Below are positions 17,201 through 24,979 of a DNA stretch of 40,122 nt, piece by piece. Position 1 is the stretch's first letter. The number at the start of each line of letters is the position of its first letter. The stretch covers positions 1-40,122 of the forward strand of contig SFOH01000030.1 in NCBI GenBank assembly GCA_004552485.1, given 5' to 3'. Under the pieces are notes generated by a model. It saw nothing but the letters and a program-made list of their open reading frames with translations. It did not search any database and was not told the DNA's origin. Made by a program: the position numbers and the translations under genes. This DNA comes from Bacteroidales bacterium (GTDB lineage: Bacteria > Bacteroidota > Bacteroidia > Bacteroidales > Muribaculaceae).

Positions 17201-17539
17201 GCCCCCGAAAAGCCCGAAAAAACCGAGCCCCTACCCCCGCCATACCTCGAGCCCGACACCGTCGCCCCCGCTCCCGCGCAGCCCGTCCTCCCCGTCGCCG
17301 AGCCCGCCGAGCCCGCCAAGCCCGCCGTGACCCCCGCGCCCGCTCAGACCGTGCCGGAGCCTGCGGCTCCGGACCCCGCGTCCGCCAAAAAACCGGCCCA
17401 AAAGCCGGCTCAAAAGCCTGCGTCGCCCAAGCCTGCCCCGGCCCAAAAACCCGCCGCACCCGTGCCCGCTCCCAAGCCCGCACTCCCACAGTACGACCCC
17501 GGCTCCGAAGGCGACGACGACCCCCTCCTCGAACCCTAA
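14207..17539 (+). CDS. porW: Type IX secretion lipoprotein PorW/SprE, TPR-rich
   Basis: A periplasm-facing outer-membrane lipoprotein that in T9SS bacteria links the PorK/PorN ring to the trans-envelope motor or translocon. The protein has 1110 residues. Lipobox LCAC with cysteine 24. The segment after it, KKNTALARQYTAFITRYNIHYNG then GDFTRSIEKAQKAIQ and EYNPFLHNDWLMMGRSQY, is diagnostic of the SprE/PorW family. TPR-like helical repeats run to about residue 700 and again at 600-760. A globular part follows to about residue 950 (FVFPTDRVSTNQLLYDIARHNFR, EPMNYGRLGMIAVKDFADL). The last 150 residues are a Pro/Ala linker with repeated AQTVPEPAAP, unusually long. The codons end almost always in C. 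The ATG overlaps the stop of the false frame of the upstream gene, and porX follows after 24 bases. Confidence 0.9.
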   Translation: MNVRLKNITLWSALTLAVCCLCACNARKKNTALARQYTAFITRYNIHYNGDKHYVETLHDMETNYEDDYTQLVYAHPAEARANTKAPQPQGDFTRSIEKAQKAIQLRSITKKPARKRGRGSDPEYKAWLKRDEYNPFLHNDWLMMGRSQYMNGDFLGAASTFFYTSRHFSWLPNTVVEAKLWQARSYLAMDWLFEAETIITRIKPDEVTTKTNRLLYNLDFAELRIKEKDYAAAAPYLEEAIKLSSGAQRTRLQFLCGQIYERAGDNARAYAMFGKAAGSNSASYRTKFNARIRQSEVFSGSDIKKEVGALRRMTRYDRNKEYLDQIYYAIGNLYLTRHDTVNAIRNYETAVEKSTRGGIDKALAQIRLGGLYYDRREYELAQPCYSQGVPALPENYPNIDVLKRRSDVLDELAVYSQNVNLQDSLLRLADMDSLRRAEVINGVIRELVRQEKEAEEEARRQEYEANKSANEAQMNTNNKAPQQFSINNDDSWYFYNTAARTAGKQEFQRKWGNRKQEDNWRRRNKASFSLTDIGAATDSDTDQAPADSTSAEEPREETADEMAAAQRAEDPHYPEYYMAQIPFSDDQKQNARDIIQEGLYNMGVILKDKMEDFPAAETSFDRLLTEFPDNIYRLDTYYNLYLMNMRRNDTARAEHYRQLILTDFPDSKYALALQNPNYIQSLRDMETQQQTLYDRAYQAYMDNDNAQVHAIYDDVAHRFPMSRLMPKFMFLQALAYVTDRKPDEFKQTLKTLLERYPDTDLTPTVSSWLKGLNDGRKLQSTATNANMRSMIWNVSLGSDSTHAAADSIAFTLNPQDRQLLVFVFPTDRVSTNQLLYDIARHNFRSFVVKDFDLEPMNYGRLGMIAVKDFADLKELNHYRRVMAESPDFKLPAGVRPVVISVPNFDALLHSGGTLEDYFRFLEEQNYKDAQADILPYTELETLDDATEADSLRRTEPTPAKTVPEPGAPETAPAPAAPEVAPAPASAQTVPEPAAPETAPEKPEKTEPLPPPYLEPDTVAPAPAQPVLPVAEPAEPAKPAVTPAPAQTVPEPAAPDPASAKKPAQKPAQKPASPKPAPAQKPAAPVPAPKPALPQYDPGSEGDDDPLLEP
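17089..17373 (+). repeat. Three copies of a 27-base palindromic repeat inside the 3' end of porW
   Basis: Copies at 17089-17115, 17170-17196 and 17347-17373. The last two are identical, and the first differs at two bases. Each contains CCGGAGCC, three bases, GGCTCCGG, a perfect 8-bp hairpin, and each encodes TVPEPxAP in the same phase. Confidence 0.8.
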
Positions 17540-17563
17540 ACCTCTAAAGCCAAAAACCACCCC

Positions 17564-19120
17564 ATGCCATACCGCATCCTCTGGGCCGACGACGAAATCG
17601 ACCTCCTCAAACCCCACCTCCTCTTCCTCCGCAAAAAAGGATACGACGTCCTCACCGCCAACAACGGCCGCGACGCCCTCGACCTCGTCGCCGCAGACCA
17701 CTTCGACCTCATCATCCTCGACGAGAACATGCCCGGCCTCACCGGCCTCGAAACACTCTCCCGCATCAAGCAGGAGCAGCCCCACATCCCCGTCATCATG
17801 ATCACCAAGTCCGAAGAAGAGAACATCATGGACCAGGCCGTCGGCTCCAAAATCGCCGACTACCTCATCAAACCCGTCAACCCCAACCAAATCCTCATAG
17901 CCCTCAAAAAACACCTCCACAGCGAACAGCTCGTCTCCGAACAAGCCACCGTCGACTACCGCCGCGAGTTCGCCGCACTCTCCCAGATGATCAACACCGC
18001 CGACAGCCTCGACGAATGGAAAGAGATCTACTCCAAACTCGTCTACTGGGAGATGGAACTCTCCGACACCGACACCAACATGGACCAGCTCCTCGACATG
18101 CAGAAGACCGAGGCCAACTCCGAGTTCAACAAATACGTGCGCCGCCACTACGAAGACTGGGCCGGCCCCGAACTCACCGACGCCGCCCCCCTCATGTCGC
18201 CCCACATCTTCCCCCGCCGCGTCTTCCCCCTCCTCGACGCCGGCCGGAAAGTGCTCTTCGTCCTCATCGACAACTTCCGCCTCGACCAATGGCGCGCCAT
18301 CAAACCCATGCTCGCCGACCTCTACACCATCGACGAAGACCTTTACACCTCCATCCTCCCTACCGCCACACAGTATGCCCGCAACGCCATCTTCTCCGGC
18401 CTCATGCCCCTCGCCATCTCCCGCATGTTCCCCGAGCTGTGGGTCGACGAAGACAGCGAAGAAGGCAAGAACCTGAACGAGAGCCCCCTCATCACCACGC
18501 TCTTCCAGCGCTACCGCCGCCAGTGCCGCTTCTCCTACACCAAAGTCAACACCGCCGCCGACGGCGAACGCCTCCTGCGCGACTTCAACACCCTCCTCAC
18601 CAACGACCTTAACGTCGTCGTCTTCAACTTCATAGACATGCTCAGCCATGCGCGCACCGAGAGCAAGATGATACGCGAACTGGCCGGCAACAACGCCGCC
18701 TACCGCTCGCTCTCCGCCTCATGGTTCCGCCACAGCGCCGCCCTCGAACTGCTGCGCCGCGCCGCCGAACGCGGCTTCACCGTCGTCCTCACCACCGACC
18801 ACGGCACCGTCCGCGTCACCACCCCCGTACGCGTCGTCGGCGACCGCGCCACCTCCACCAACCTCCGCTACAAAGTGGGCAAGAACCTGGGCTACAACCC
18901 GCGCCAAGTCTACGAAATCAAACGGCCCGAACGCTTCGGCCTGCCCTCGCCCAACGTCTCGTCGACCTACATCTTCGCCACGGGGCACGACTTCTTCGCC
19001 TACCCCAACAACTACAACCACTACGTGCAGTACTATACCGACACCTTCCAGCACGGGGGCATCTCGCTCGAAGAGATGCTGGTGCCGCTCATCACCCTCA
19101 CGCCGCGCACCGCCCGCTGA
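17564..19120 (+). CDS. porX: Type IX secretion response regulator PorX with PglZ domain
   Basis: A cytoplasmic response regulator of 518 residues that controls and interacts with the T9SS. Receiver domain at residues 1-120: acidic pocket WADDE (D9, D10), phospho-acceptor Asp53 in IILDENMPG, Thr in MITKSEE, and Lys in YLIKPVNP. A helical linker follows to about residue 215. The PglZ/alkaline-phosphatase-like domain starts at VLFVLIDNFRLDQWRAIKP and contains LPTATQYARNAIFSGLMP and the metal-binding TTDHGT near residue 407, then RYKVGKNLGY. In known PorX proteins this domain is a metal-dependent phosphodiesterase. The usual partner kinase PorY is not in this window. It directly follows porW, as the last gene of the rel-porW-porX run, before a terminator at 19141. 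Confidence 0.95.
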   Translation: MPYRILWADDEIDLLKPHLLFLRKKGYDVLTANNGRDALDLVAADHFDLIILDENMPGLTGLETLSRIKQEQPHIPVIMITKSEEENIMDQAVGSKIADYLIKPVNPNQILIALKKHLHSEQLVSEQATVDYRREFAALSQMINTADSLDEWKEIYSKLVYWEMELSDTDTNMDQLLDMQKTEANSEFNKYVRRHYEDWAGPELTDAAPLMSPHIFPRRVFPLLDAGRKVLFVLIDNFRLDQWRAIKPMLADLYTIDEDLYTSILPTATQYARNAIFSGLMPLAISRMFPELWVDEDSEEGKNLNESPLITTLFQRYRRQCRFSYTKVNTAADGERLLRDFNTLLTNDLNVVVFNFIDMLSHARTESKMIRELAGNNAAYRSLSASWFRHSAALELLRRAAERGFTVVLTTDHGTVRVTTPVRVVGDRATSTNLRYKVGKNLGYNPRQVYEIKRPERFGLPSPNVSSTYIFATGHDFFAYPNNYNHYVQYYTDTFQHGGISLEEMLVPLITLTPRTAR

Positions 19121-19140
19121 CCCCCGCCCCCCTCATAAAC

Positions 19141-19166
19141 CGCCCGCAAACCCTCGTTCGCGGGCG
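19141..19166 (+). terminator. Terminator after porX
   Basis: CGCCCGC (19141-19147) pairs perfectly with GCGGGCG (19160-19166), and ATTTGTT follows. Confidence 0.7.
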
Positions 19167-19210
19167 ATTTGTTAAATGGTTGAAAAAGGGCGCGGCTTAG
19201 GGGCAAAAGG

Positions 19211-19243
19211 TTTGGGCGGTTGCCGTTTTTTTCGTACTTTTGC
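19211..19243 (+). promoter_or_regulatory. Promoter of pta-ackA
   Basis: TTTG at 19211-19214 and TACTTTTGC at 19235-19243 with a 20-base gap, a full Bacteroidetes consensus. The leader is about 90 bases. Confidence 0.75.
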
Positions 19244-19339
19244 ACTAAGATTTTTGCCGTTTTCGGAACAATGCCCGCCGATCGCGTCATGTCTGGTCAC
19301 GGCTTCTTTCATCACGCTTACCTATAAATAGTTACATAT

Positions 19340-20368
19340 ATGTCACTCTTTGAAAAACTTACGGAAAAAGCTCGCGCCAACCGTCAGCGCATCGTCCTCC
19401 CCGAGGGCACGGAGCCTCGTACTCTCAAAGCCGCCGACCGTATCCTCGCCGAGGGTCTCGCCGACATAATCCTTATCGGCGACCCCGACGCCATCAAGCG
19501 TATGGCAGTCGAGATGAATCTCGCTAACATCGAGAAGGCCACGTTCGTCAATCCCGCCGACGAGGCCGTCATCGACCGCTATGCCCCGCTCTACTATGAG
19601 CTGCGCAAGAAGAAAGGTGTCACGGAGATGGAGGCGCGTCTCACCGCCGCCAACCCCCTCTATCTGGGCTGTCTCATCGTGAAAGCCGGTGACGCCGACG
19701 GCCAGGTTGCCGGTGCCATCAACACCACGGCCAATGTGCTGCGTGCCGCCTTCCAGATCATCAAGACGCGTCCGGGCATCAGTGTTGTCAGCGGTGCCTT
19801 CGTCATGCTCCTTCCCAAGGGGCTGAACTTCGGCACGAACGGCGTGCTGGTCTTCGCCGACTGCGCCGTGGTGCCCGATCCTACGGCCGAAGAGTTAGCG
19901 CAGATTGCCGTCGCCTCGGCCTCCACGGCCCGCGACATCGCCGGCATCGAGCCGCGTGTGGCCATCCTCAGTTTCTCGACGAAGGGTTCGGCCAAGCACG
20001 AGCGCGTCGACAAGGTCATCGAGGCCACGCGCATCGCCCACGAGCTGGCTCCCGACCTCATCCTCGACGGCGAGCTGCAGGCCGACGCCGCCATCGTCCC
20101 CGATGTGGCCGCCCTGAAAGCGCCCAACTCGCCCCTCTCGGGCCGCGCCAATGTCCTGGTGTTCCCGTCGTTGGAGGTGGGCAATATCGCCTACAAGCTG
20201 GTGCAGCGTCTGGGCGGCGTCCAGGCCGTGGGTCCCGTGCTTCAGGGCCTTGCCGCTCCCGTCAATGACCTCAGCCGCGGCGCCTTCCCCGAGGACATCT
20301 ACAAGACCATCATCATCACGGCCAACCAGGCCATCGGCGCCAAAGAGGCCCTCGACAGCAAACTCTGA
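19340..20368 (+). CDS. pta: Phosphate acetyltransferase
   Basis: Exchanges coenzyme A on acetyl-CoA for phosphate, giving acetyl phosphate. 342 residues, the short form without the N-terminal regulatory domain of the enterobacterial enzyme. Starts MSLFEKLTEKARANRQRIVLPEG, typical of the family. Later conserved parts are GCLIVKAGDADGQVAGAINTTANVLRAAFQIIK, ISVVSGAFVML, FADCAVVPDPTAEELAQIA, VAILSFSTKGSA and the C-terminal LSRGAFPEDIYKTIIITANQA. Paired with ackA 50 bases downstream in one transcript from the promoter at 19211. Together they form the acetate-producing, ATP-yielding branch of fermentation. Confidence 0.97.
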   Translation: MSLFEKLTEKARANRQRIVLPEGTEPRTLKAADRILAEGLADIILIGDPDAIKRMAVEMNLANIEKATFVNPADEAVIDRYAPLYYELRKKKGVTEMEARLTAANPLYLGCLIVKAGDADGQVAGAINTTANVLRAAFQIIKTRPGISVVSGAFVMLLPKGLNFGTNGVLVFADCAVVPDPTAEELAQIAVASASTARDIAGIEPRVAILSFSTKGSAKHERVDKVIEATRIAHELAPDLILDGELQADAAIVPDVAALKAPNSPLSGRANVLVFPSLEVGNIAYKLVQRLGGVQAVGPVLQGLAAPVNDLSRGAFPEDIYKTIIITANQAIGAKEALDSKL

Positions 20369-20418
20369 GTCGCTTCCAATCCACCTCACATTCAACCAAT
20401 CAACATACAATAAAGACA

Positions 20419-21621
20419 ATGAAAATTCTTGTTCTCAACTGCGGCAGCAGTTCCGCCAAATACAAACTCATCGACACGGACGGCGAGAAGGTTCTCGCCG
20501 AGGGCGGTGTCGAGAAAATCGGCCTGAAAGACGGCTTCATCAAATATAAGAAACGCGACGGCTCGAAGGCTGTCCTGGAGCTGGGCCACATCAACCACCA
20601 GGGCGCCGTCGAGGCTATCCTCGCGCGTCTCACCGACCCCGAAGAGGGCTGCATCCGCGACTATAAGGAGATTGACGCTGTCGGTCACCGTCTGGTCCAC
20701 GGCGGCGAGAAGTTCAGCGAGAGCGTGCTCGTCACCGAGGATGTCAAGGACAAGGTGCGCGAGTGCTACGCCCTGGCTCCTCTCCACAATCCGGCCAATA
20801 TGACGGGTATCGAGGCCATCGAGGCCATCCTTCCGGGCGTGCCCCAGGTGGGCGTCTTCGACACGGCGTTCCACCAGACGATGCCCGCGAAGAGCTATAT
20901 GTACGCCCTGCCCTACAAGTTCTACAAGGAGGACGGCGTGCGCCGCTACGGCTTCCACGGCACGAGTCACCGCTATGTCTCGCAGCGCGTGTGCGAGATG
21001 CTAGGCGTGGACATCCGCGACAAGAAGATCATCACCTGCCACATCGGCAACGGCGCCTCGATCACGGCTGTCGACGGCGGCAAGAGTGTGGACACGTCGA
21101 TGGGTCTGACTCCCACGGAGGGCCTGATGATGGGCACGCGCGTGGGCGACGTTGACCCGGGCGCGCTGGTCTATCTGATGGAGCGCCGTCACCTCAATCC
21201 CGAGCAGCTGCAGAAGGTGATTCAGAAAGAGAGCGGTATGCTCGGCGTCACGGAAATCTCCAACGATATGCGCGAAATCGAGGCGGCGGTCAATGCCGGC
21301 AACGAGCGCGCGCGCCTTGGCCTGGAGATGTACGAGCAGCGCATCATCAAATACATCGGCGCCTATGCTGCCGAGATGGGCGGCGTCGACATCATCGTCT
21401 TCACGGGCGGTGTCGGCGAGAATCAGACGGGTCTGCGTGCCGACGTCTGCCGTCCGCTTGCCTTCATGGGCGTGGAAATCAACGAGCAGCTCAACGCCGG
21501 CATCCGCGGCACCGAGACTGTCATCTCTACCCCCGCCTCGAAGGTCATCGTGGCCGTGGTGCCCACCGACGAGGAGCTGACCATCGCCCGCGACACCCGC
21601 GACATCGTTAATAAGTTATAA
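20419..21621 (+). CDS. ackA: Acetate kinase
   Basis: Transfers phosphate from acetyl phosphate to ADP, making ATP and acetate. 400 residues, the usual length. N-terminal signature MKILVLNCGSSSAKYKL, second signature RRYGFHGTSHRYVS, and the nucleotide-binding IITCHIGNGASITAVDGGKSVDTSMGLTPTEGLMMGTRVGDVDPG. Near the end IVFTGGVGENQTGLRADVC and NEE-like STPASKVIVAVVPTDEELTIARDT are as expected. Second gene of the pta-ackA operon. Its stop is followed at once by a long inverted repeat (21629-21709) that could end the transcript. Confidence 0.98.
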   Translation: MKILVLNCGSSSAKYKLIDTDGEKVLAEGGVEKIGLKDGFIKYKKRDGSKAVLELGHINHQGAVEAILARLTDPEEGCIRDYKEIDAVGHRLVHGGEKFSESVLVTEDVKDKVRECYALAPLHNPANMTGIEAIEAILPGVPQVGVFDTAFHQTMPAKSYMYALPYKFYKEDGVRRYGFHGTSHRYVSQRVCEMLGVDIRDKKIITCHIGNGASITAVDGGKSVDTSMGLTPTEGLMMGTRVGDVDPGALVYLMERRHLNPEQLQKVIQKESGMLGVTEISNDMREIEAAVNAGNERARLGLEMYEQRIIKYIGAYAAEMGGVDIIVFTGGVGENQTGLRADVCRPLAFMGVEINEQLNAGIRGTETVISTPASKVIVAVVPTDEELTIARDTRDIVNKL

Positions 21622-21628
21622 GAAATTA

Positions 21629-21709
21629 GGAATGAGGAGTTAGGAATTATGCCTAAAGCCAGGCGCCTAAACGCCGGCAACTATCTCCTAATTCCTCATT
21701 CCTCATTCC
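21629..21709. repeat. Long imperfect inverted repeat between ackA and the C11 protease gene
   Basis: The left arm 21629-21649 (GGAATGAGGAGTTAGGAATTA) and right arm 21689-21709 are complementary except for two positions. The loop of 39 bases has smaller G+C-rich inverted repeats. The arms are built from a GGAAT-GAGGA/TTAGGAATTA motif that I recall as common between genes in Bacteroides relatives. It may act as a terminator or be a dispersed repeat. Confidence 0.6.
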
Positions 21710-21731
21710 CCCTTTTCCCTCTCCTTATCAC

Positions 21732-22958
21732 ATGAACAGATACATCAAACTCCTTGCCCTGATGGGCGTGCTGGCCGCGGGCCTCTTCGCCCTGGCCGGC
21801 TGCTCCGACAAGAAAGACGAGCCCACGCCCGGGCCCGACCCCGTCGAGCCCGTGAACACCACGGTGCTCGTTTATATGGCCGCTTCGAACTCGCTCGGCG
21901 TCCAGCTCAACGACAGTATGGACATCAAAGAGATGCAGCGCGCCGCCCGCGCCGGTCACCTCAACGGCGGCCGCCTGCTCATCTATCACGCCGGCTACAA
22001 GACGGCGCAGACGCTGAGCGAAATCACTGCCGACGGCAAAATTCGTCTCATCAAGGAATACGGCGCCGACGGCTTGACCTCGGTTCATGCCGCGCGCATG
22101 AAGCAGGTGCTCTCCGATGCCCGCGCCGAGGCGCCGTCGCGCAACTTCGGCCTGGTGCTGTGGAGTCACGGCGACGGCTGGCTGCAGAACGGCATCGACG
22201 ACAAGACACTCCCTGGCCTTGACCAGGCGCCCGAAGACGGCGCCGCTGTGCTCGATGTGCCGAGTGTGGCCGGATGGGGCATGGAGAACTCGCGCAAGAT
22301 GAAGGTGTCGACGCTGGCACGCACTCTCGAGCAGAGTCAGCCCATCGACTTCGTGTACTTCGACTGCTGCTACATGGCCTCCGTCGAGGTCGCATACGAG
22401 ATGCGCCGCGCCACGCCCGTGATAGTCGGCTCGGTCATCGAGCTGCCCGCCGAGGGTATGCCCTACCACAAGACGCTCCAGCACTTGTTCCGCACCTCGT
22501 GGCCCGACCTTGAGGGCGCCGCCCGCGAGACGTTCTCGCACTTCGACGCCATGTTCGGCGAGGACCGAACCTGCTCGATGTCGGTCATCAACACGGCCGC
22601 CATGCGCGACCTTGCCGACGTGACGCGCAGGGTCTATGAGCGTTGCAACGTCTACCGGCCTCTCACCTACGAGCCCCAGGCGTTCATGACGTCCGGCAAC
22701 TGCTCGTTCTACGACTTCGCCGACTATGTCCGCGCCCTCTGCGACGAGTGCGCCCCCGAGCTGCGCGAGGAGTGGGACGAGGCCTACGCCGCCGCCATTC
22801 CCTACTTCGACACAACACCTTATCTGTGGAGCCGCGTCAGCCTCAGCCGCAACAACGGCCTGTCCACCTACATCATGTCGAAGTCGAACAACGGCTTCGA
22901 CCGCCAGTACGACACGCTGGAGTGGTACAAGGACGTGGCCTCGCATTTCGCTATCTGA
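21732..22958 (+). CDS. Clostripain-family (C11) cysteine peptidase, lipoprotein
   Basis: A 408-residue lipoprotein with signal MNRYIKLLALMGVLAAGLFALAGC, cysteine 24, then an acidic/proline linker (DKKDEPTPGPDPVEP). The catalytic domain begins VNTTVLVYMAASNSLG. The dyad of the family is visible as H146 in LVLWSHGDGW and C213 in FDCCYMASVE. The C11 peptidases cut after basic residues and often activate themselves. Here it is probably surface or periplasm bound. The short spacer makes the domain start soon after the membrane anchor. I see no obvious operon partner; the MscS gene follows after 39 bases and may be read from the same transcript. The substrate is unknown. Confidence 0.9.
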   Translation: MNRYIKLLALMGVLAAGLFALAGCSDKKDEPTPGPDPVEPVNTTVLVYMAASNSLGVQLNDSMDIKEMQRAARAGHLNGGRLLIYHAGYKTAQTLSEITADGKIRLIKEYGADGLTSVHAARMKQVLSDARAEAPSRNFGLVLWSHGDGWLQNGIDDKTLPGLDQAPEDGAAVLDVPSVAGWGMENSRKMKVSTLARTLEQSQPIDFVYFDCCYMASVEVAYEMRRATPVIVGSVIELPAEGMPYHKTLQHLFRTSWPDLEGAARETFSHFDAMFGEDRTCSMSVINTAAMRDLADVTRRVYERCNVYRPLTYEPQAFMTSGNCSFYDFADYVRALCDECAPELREEWDEAYAAAIPYFDTTPYLWSRVSLSRNNGLSTYIMSKSNNGFDRQYDTLEWYKDVASHFAI

Positions 22959-22997
22959 CGCCGCCCCGCGGTCTGAATCACTAAAACCGACTTCGCT

Positions 22998-23990
22998 ATG
23001 ACACTTCTTCAGGCGGCGCCCGCCGCACTCGACTCCATAAAGGGCCTGGCCCAAGAGATGGGCCTCAGCAAGAATATGCCCGTCGACGACTTCATCGACA
23101 CCATCATCAAAAAGCTGGGCCACTTCGCCATCAACCTTGCCATCGCCGTCCTCGTCTTCTACGTGGGCAAGATGCTCATCAACTGGATTCACCGCGTGAT
23201 GAAGAAGGTGTTCGTGCGCCGCAAGGTCGACGCCTCGCTGGCCACGTTCGTGCTGAGCATGGTCAAGATCGTGCTCTACTTCATGCTCATCGTCATCATC
23301 ATCGGCATCCTGGGCATCGAGACGAGCTCGTTCATCGCGCTGTTCGCCTCGGCCGGCGTCGCCATCGGTATGGCGCTGTCGGGCACGCTCCAGAACTTTG
23401 CCGGCGGCGTGCTCATCCTTCTGCTCAAGCCCTACAAGGTCGGCGATTACATCGAGGCACAGGGCTTCTCGGGCACCGTGCGCGAGATTCAGATTTTCTC
23501 AACCATCATCACCACCCCCGACAACAAGAGCATCCTCATCCCCAACGGCGCGCTGAGCACCGGCTCCATCAACAACTGGAGCCGCGAGCAATACCGCCGC
23601 GTCGACTGGACCGTCTCCATCAGCTACGGTGACGACGTGGAGCGCGCCTCCGCCGTCATCCTCGCCATCCTCAACAGCGACCCCGCCATCCTCGGCCGCG
23701 ACAACGCCGAGGAGAAGGCCGAGGAGAAAGTGCTCGAGGGCAATGCCGCTATCGAGTCGCAGGAGGAGATGCTCCTCCACGGCGTCAAGGCCGTCGACCT
23801 CACGCCCGTCGTCGTGCTCGAGAGCCTCGGCGCCAGCAGCGTCGACCTCAAAGTGCGCGCCTGGGTCAAGTCGGCCGACTACTGGGCCGTCTTCTACCGC
23901 ATCAACGCCCGCATCTACCGCGAGCTCCCCGACGCCGCCGGTTGCTCCTTCCCCTTCCCGCAGATGGACGTCCATGTCGTCAAAGAGTGA
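22998..23990 (+). CDS. Small-conductance mechanosensitive channel, MscS family
   Basis: A 330-residue inner-membrane channel that opens on membrane tension and protects against osmotic downshift. Three membrane segments: about residues 35-55, 80-100 and 107-130. The pore-lining helix has the family pattern of glycines and alanines, ALFASAGVAIGMALSGTLQNFAGG, followed by KPYKVGDYIEAQGFSGTVREIQIFSTIITTPDNKSILIPNG, the beta domain signature. The C-terminal part forms the cytoplasmic cage. An acidic stretch EEKAEEKVLEGNAAIESQEE near residue 240 looks like a lineage-specific insert. It ends only 16 bases before the AraC-type regulator. Confidence 0.95.
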   Translation: MTLLQAAPAALDSIKGLAQEMGLSKNMPVDDFIDTIIKKLGHFAINLAIAVLVFYVGKMLINWIHRVMKKVFVRRKVDASLATFVLSMVKIVLYFMLIVIIIGILGIETSSFIALFASAGVAIGMALSGTLQNFAGGVLILLLKPYKVGDYIEAQGFSGTVREIQIFSTIITTPDNKSILIPNGALSTGSINNWSREQYRRVDWTVSISYGDDVERASAVILAILNSDPAILGRDNAEEKAEEKVLEGNAAIESQEEMLLHGVKAVDLTPVVVLESLGASSVDLKVRAWVKSADYWAVFYRINARIYRELPDAAGCSFPFPQMDVHVVKE

Positions 23991-24006
23991 CATTTCCCCG
24001 AAAACC

Positions 24007-24918
24007 ATGAACACAGAATCAGACAAACCCATGCAGCTGTCGGAGATAGCGCAGGCGTTCGAGGGAATCGAATCGACCAGCATGTCCGACTTCTACCTCC
24101 ACGTGCGCTTCAACGGACGCGTCAACGAAGAGTGGCAGTACATCGGCAAACCGCGCCGCCTCAACTGCATCACCTTCGTCGTCGTGCGCCACGGCCAGCT
24201 CACCGCCGAAGTCGACCTTATCTCATACACCCTCCGCGCCAACACCCTGCTCATCATCAACCCCGGCTCGCTCTTCCGCATCAGCTCCGTCGACCCCGAA
24301 CGCCTCGACACAACCCTGCTGTTCGTCTCCACCAAGTTCCTGCTCGACATCAACATCGACCTCAACGCGCTCAACATTCGCTCGCTCATCGAGAAACGCT
24401 CGCCGGCCGTGCGCCTCACCTCCGGCGAGATACAGAAGCTGCTGCGCTACTTCGACATGATGGAGCTCCATGCCCACGAGGAAATCACCATCTTCTCCAT
24501 CAACGTGGCGCGATCGCTCTGCGCCGCCATCTTCTACGAGCTGCTGCAGATCAACTATATGCGCATCAACCGCCACGCCGACGAGATAGGGTCGACTCGG
24601 CGCCGCACAACCTATGTCCACGACTTCATGCGCCTCGTCCACTTCAATTACATGAACCACCGCACGCTCGCCTTCTATGCCGAGAAGCTGTTCATCTCGC
24701 CCAAATACCTGACCGTGCTCGTCAAAGAGGCCACGGGTCGTTCGGCGACAGAGTGGATCGACGAGTTCGTCATCATCGAGGCCAAGAACCTGCTTCGCTT
24801 CTCGGGCAAGAACATCCAGCAGGTCGCCTACGCGCTGAATTTCCCGAACCAGTCGTCGTTCGGCAAATACTTCAAGCGCCTCACCGGCATCTCGCCCATG
24901 GCCTACCAAAAAAGCTAA
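24007..24918 (+). CDS. AraC-family transcriptional regulator
   Basis: A 303-residue DNA-binding regulator from the ATG at 24007. A much longer open frame upstream overlaps mscS and is a frame artefact. The N-terminal 190 residues form a cupin-like sensor (RLNCITFVVVRHGQLTAEVDL, LRANTLLIINPGSLFRISS). The C-terminal 100 residues carry two helix-turn-helix motifs of the AraC type: RTLAFYAEKLFISPKYLTVLVKEATG and IQQVAYALNFPNQSSFGKYFKRLTGISPMAYQ. Its ligand is not evident. It follows mscS closely and may be co-transcribed with it. It ends at the hairpin 24920-24938. Confidence 0.9.
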   Translation: MNTESDKPMQLSEIAQAFEGIESTSMSDFYLHVRFNGRVNEEWQYIGKPRRLNCITFVVVRHGQLTAEVDLISYTLRANTLLIINPGSLFRISSVDPERLDTTLLFVSTKFLLDINIDLNALNIRSLIEKRSPAVRLTSGEIQKLLRYFDMMELHAHEEITIFSINVARSLCAAIFYELLQINYMRINRHADEIGSTRRRTTYVHDFMRLVHFNYMNHRTLAFYAEKLFISPKYLTVLVKEATGRSATEWIDEFVIIEAKNLLRFSGKNIQQVAYALNFPNQSSFGKYFKRLTGISPMAYQKS

Positions 24919-24919
24919 T

Positions 24920-24938
24920 CCCCGGCGATGGGCCGGGG
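24920..24938 (+). terminator. Hairpin at the end of the AraC regulator gene
   Basis: CCCCGGC (24920-24926) pairs with GCCGGGG (24932-24938) across GATGG. No T tract follows directly, so termination is only likely. Confidence 0.5.
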
Positions 24939-24979
24939 AGGCTGTGTGTGGGAACGCCCGCGTCAGAAATTTTTCTAAT

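Noticed and set aside
23629..24006. Extended N-terminus for the AraC regulator overlapping mscS
   Set aside because: The extension is a serine/proline-rich shadow of mscS in another frame. The ATG at 24007 gives the normal family length.
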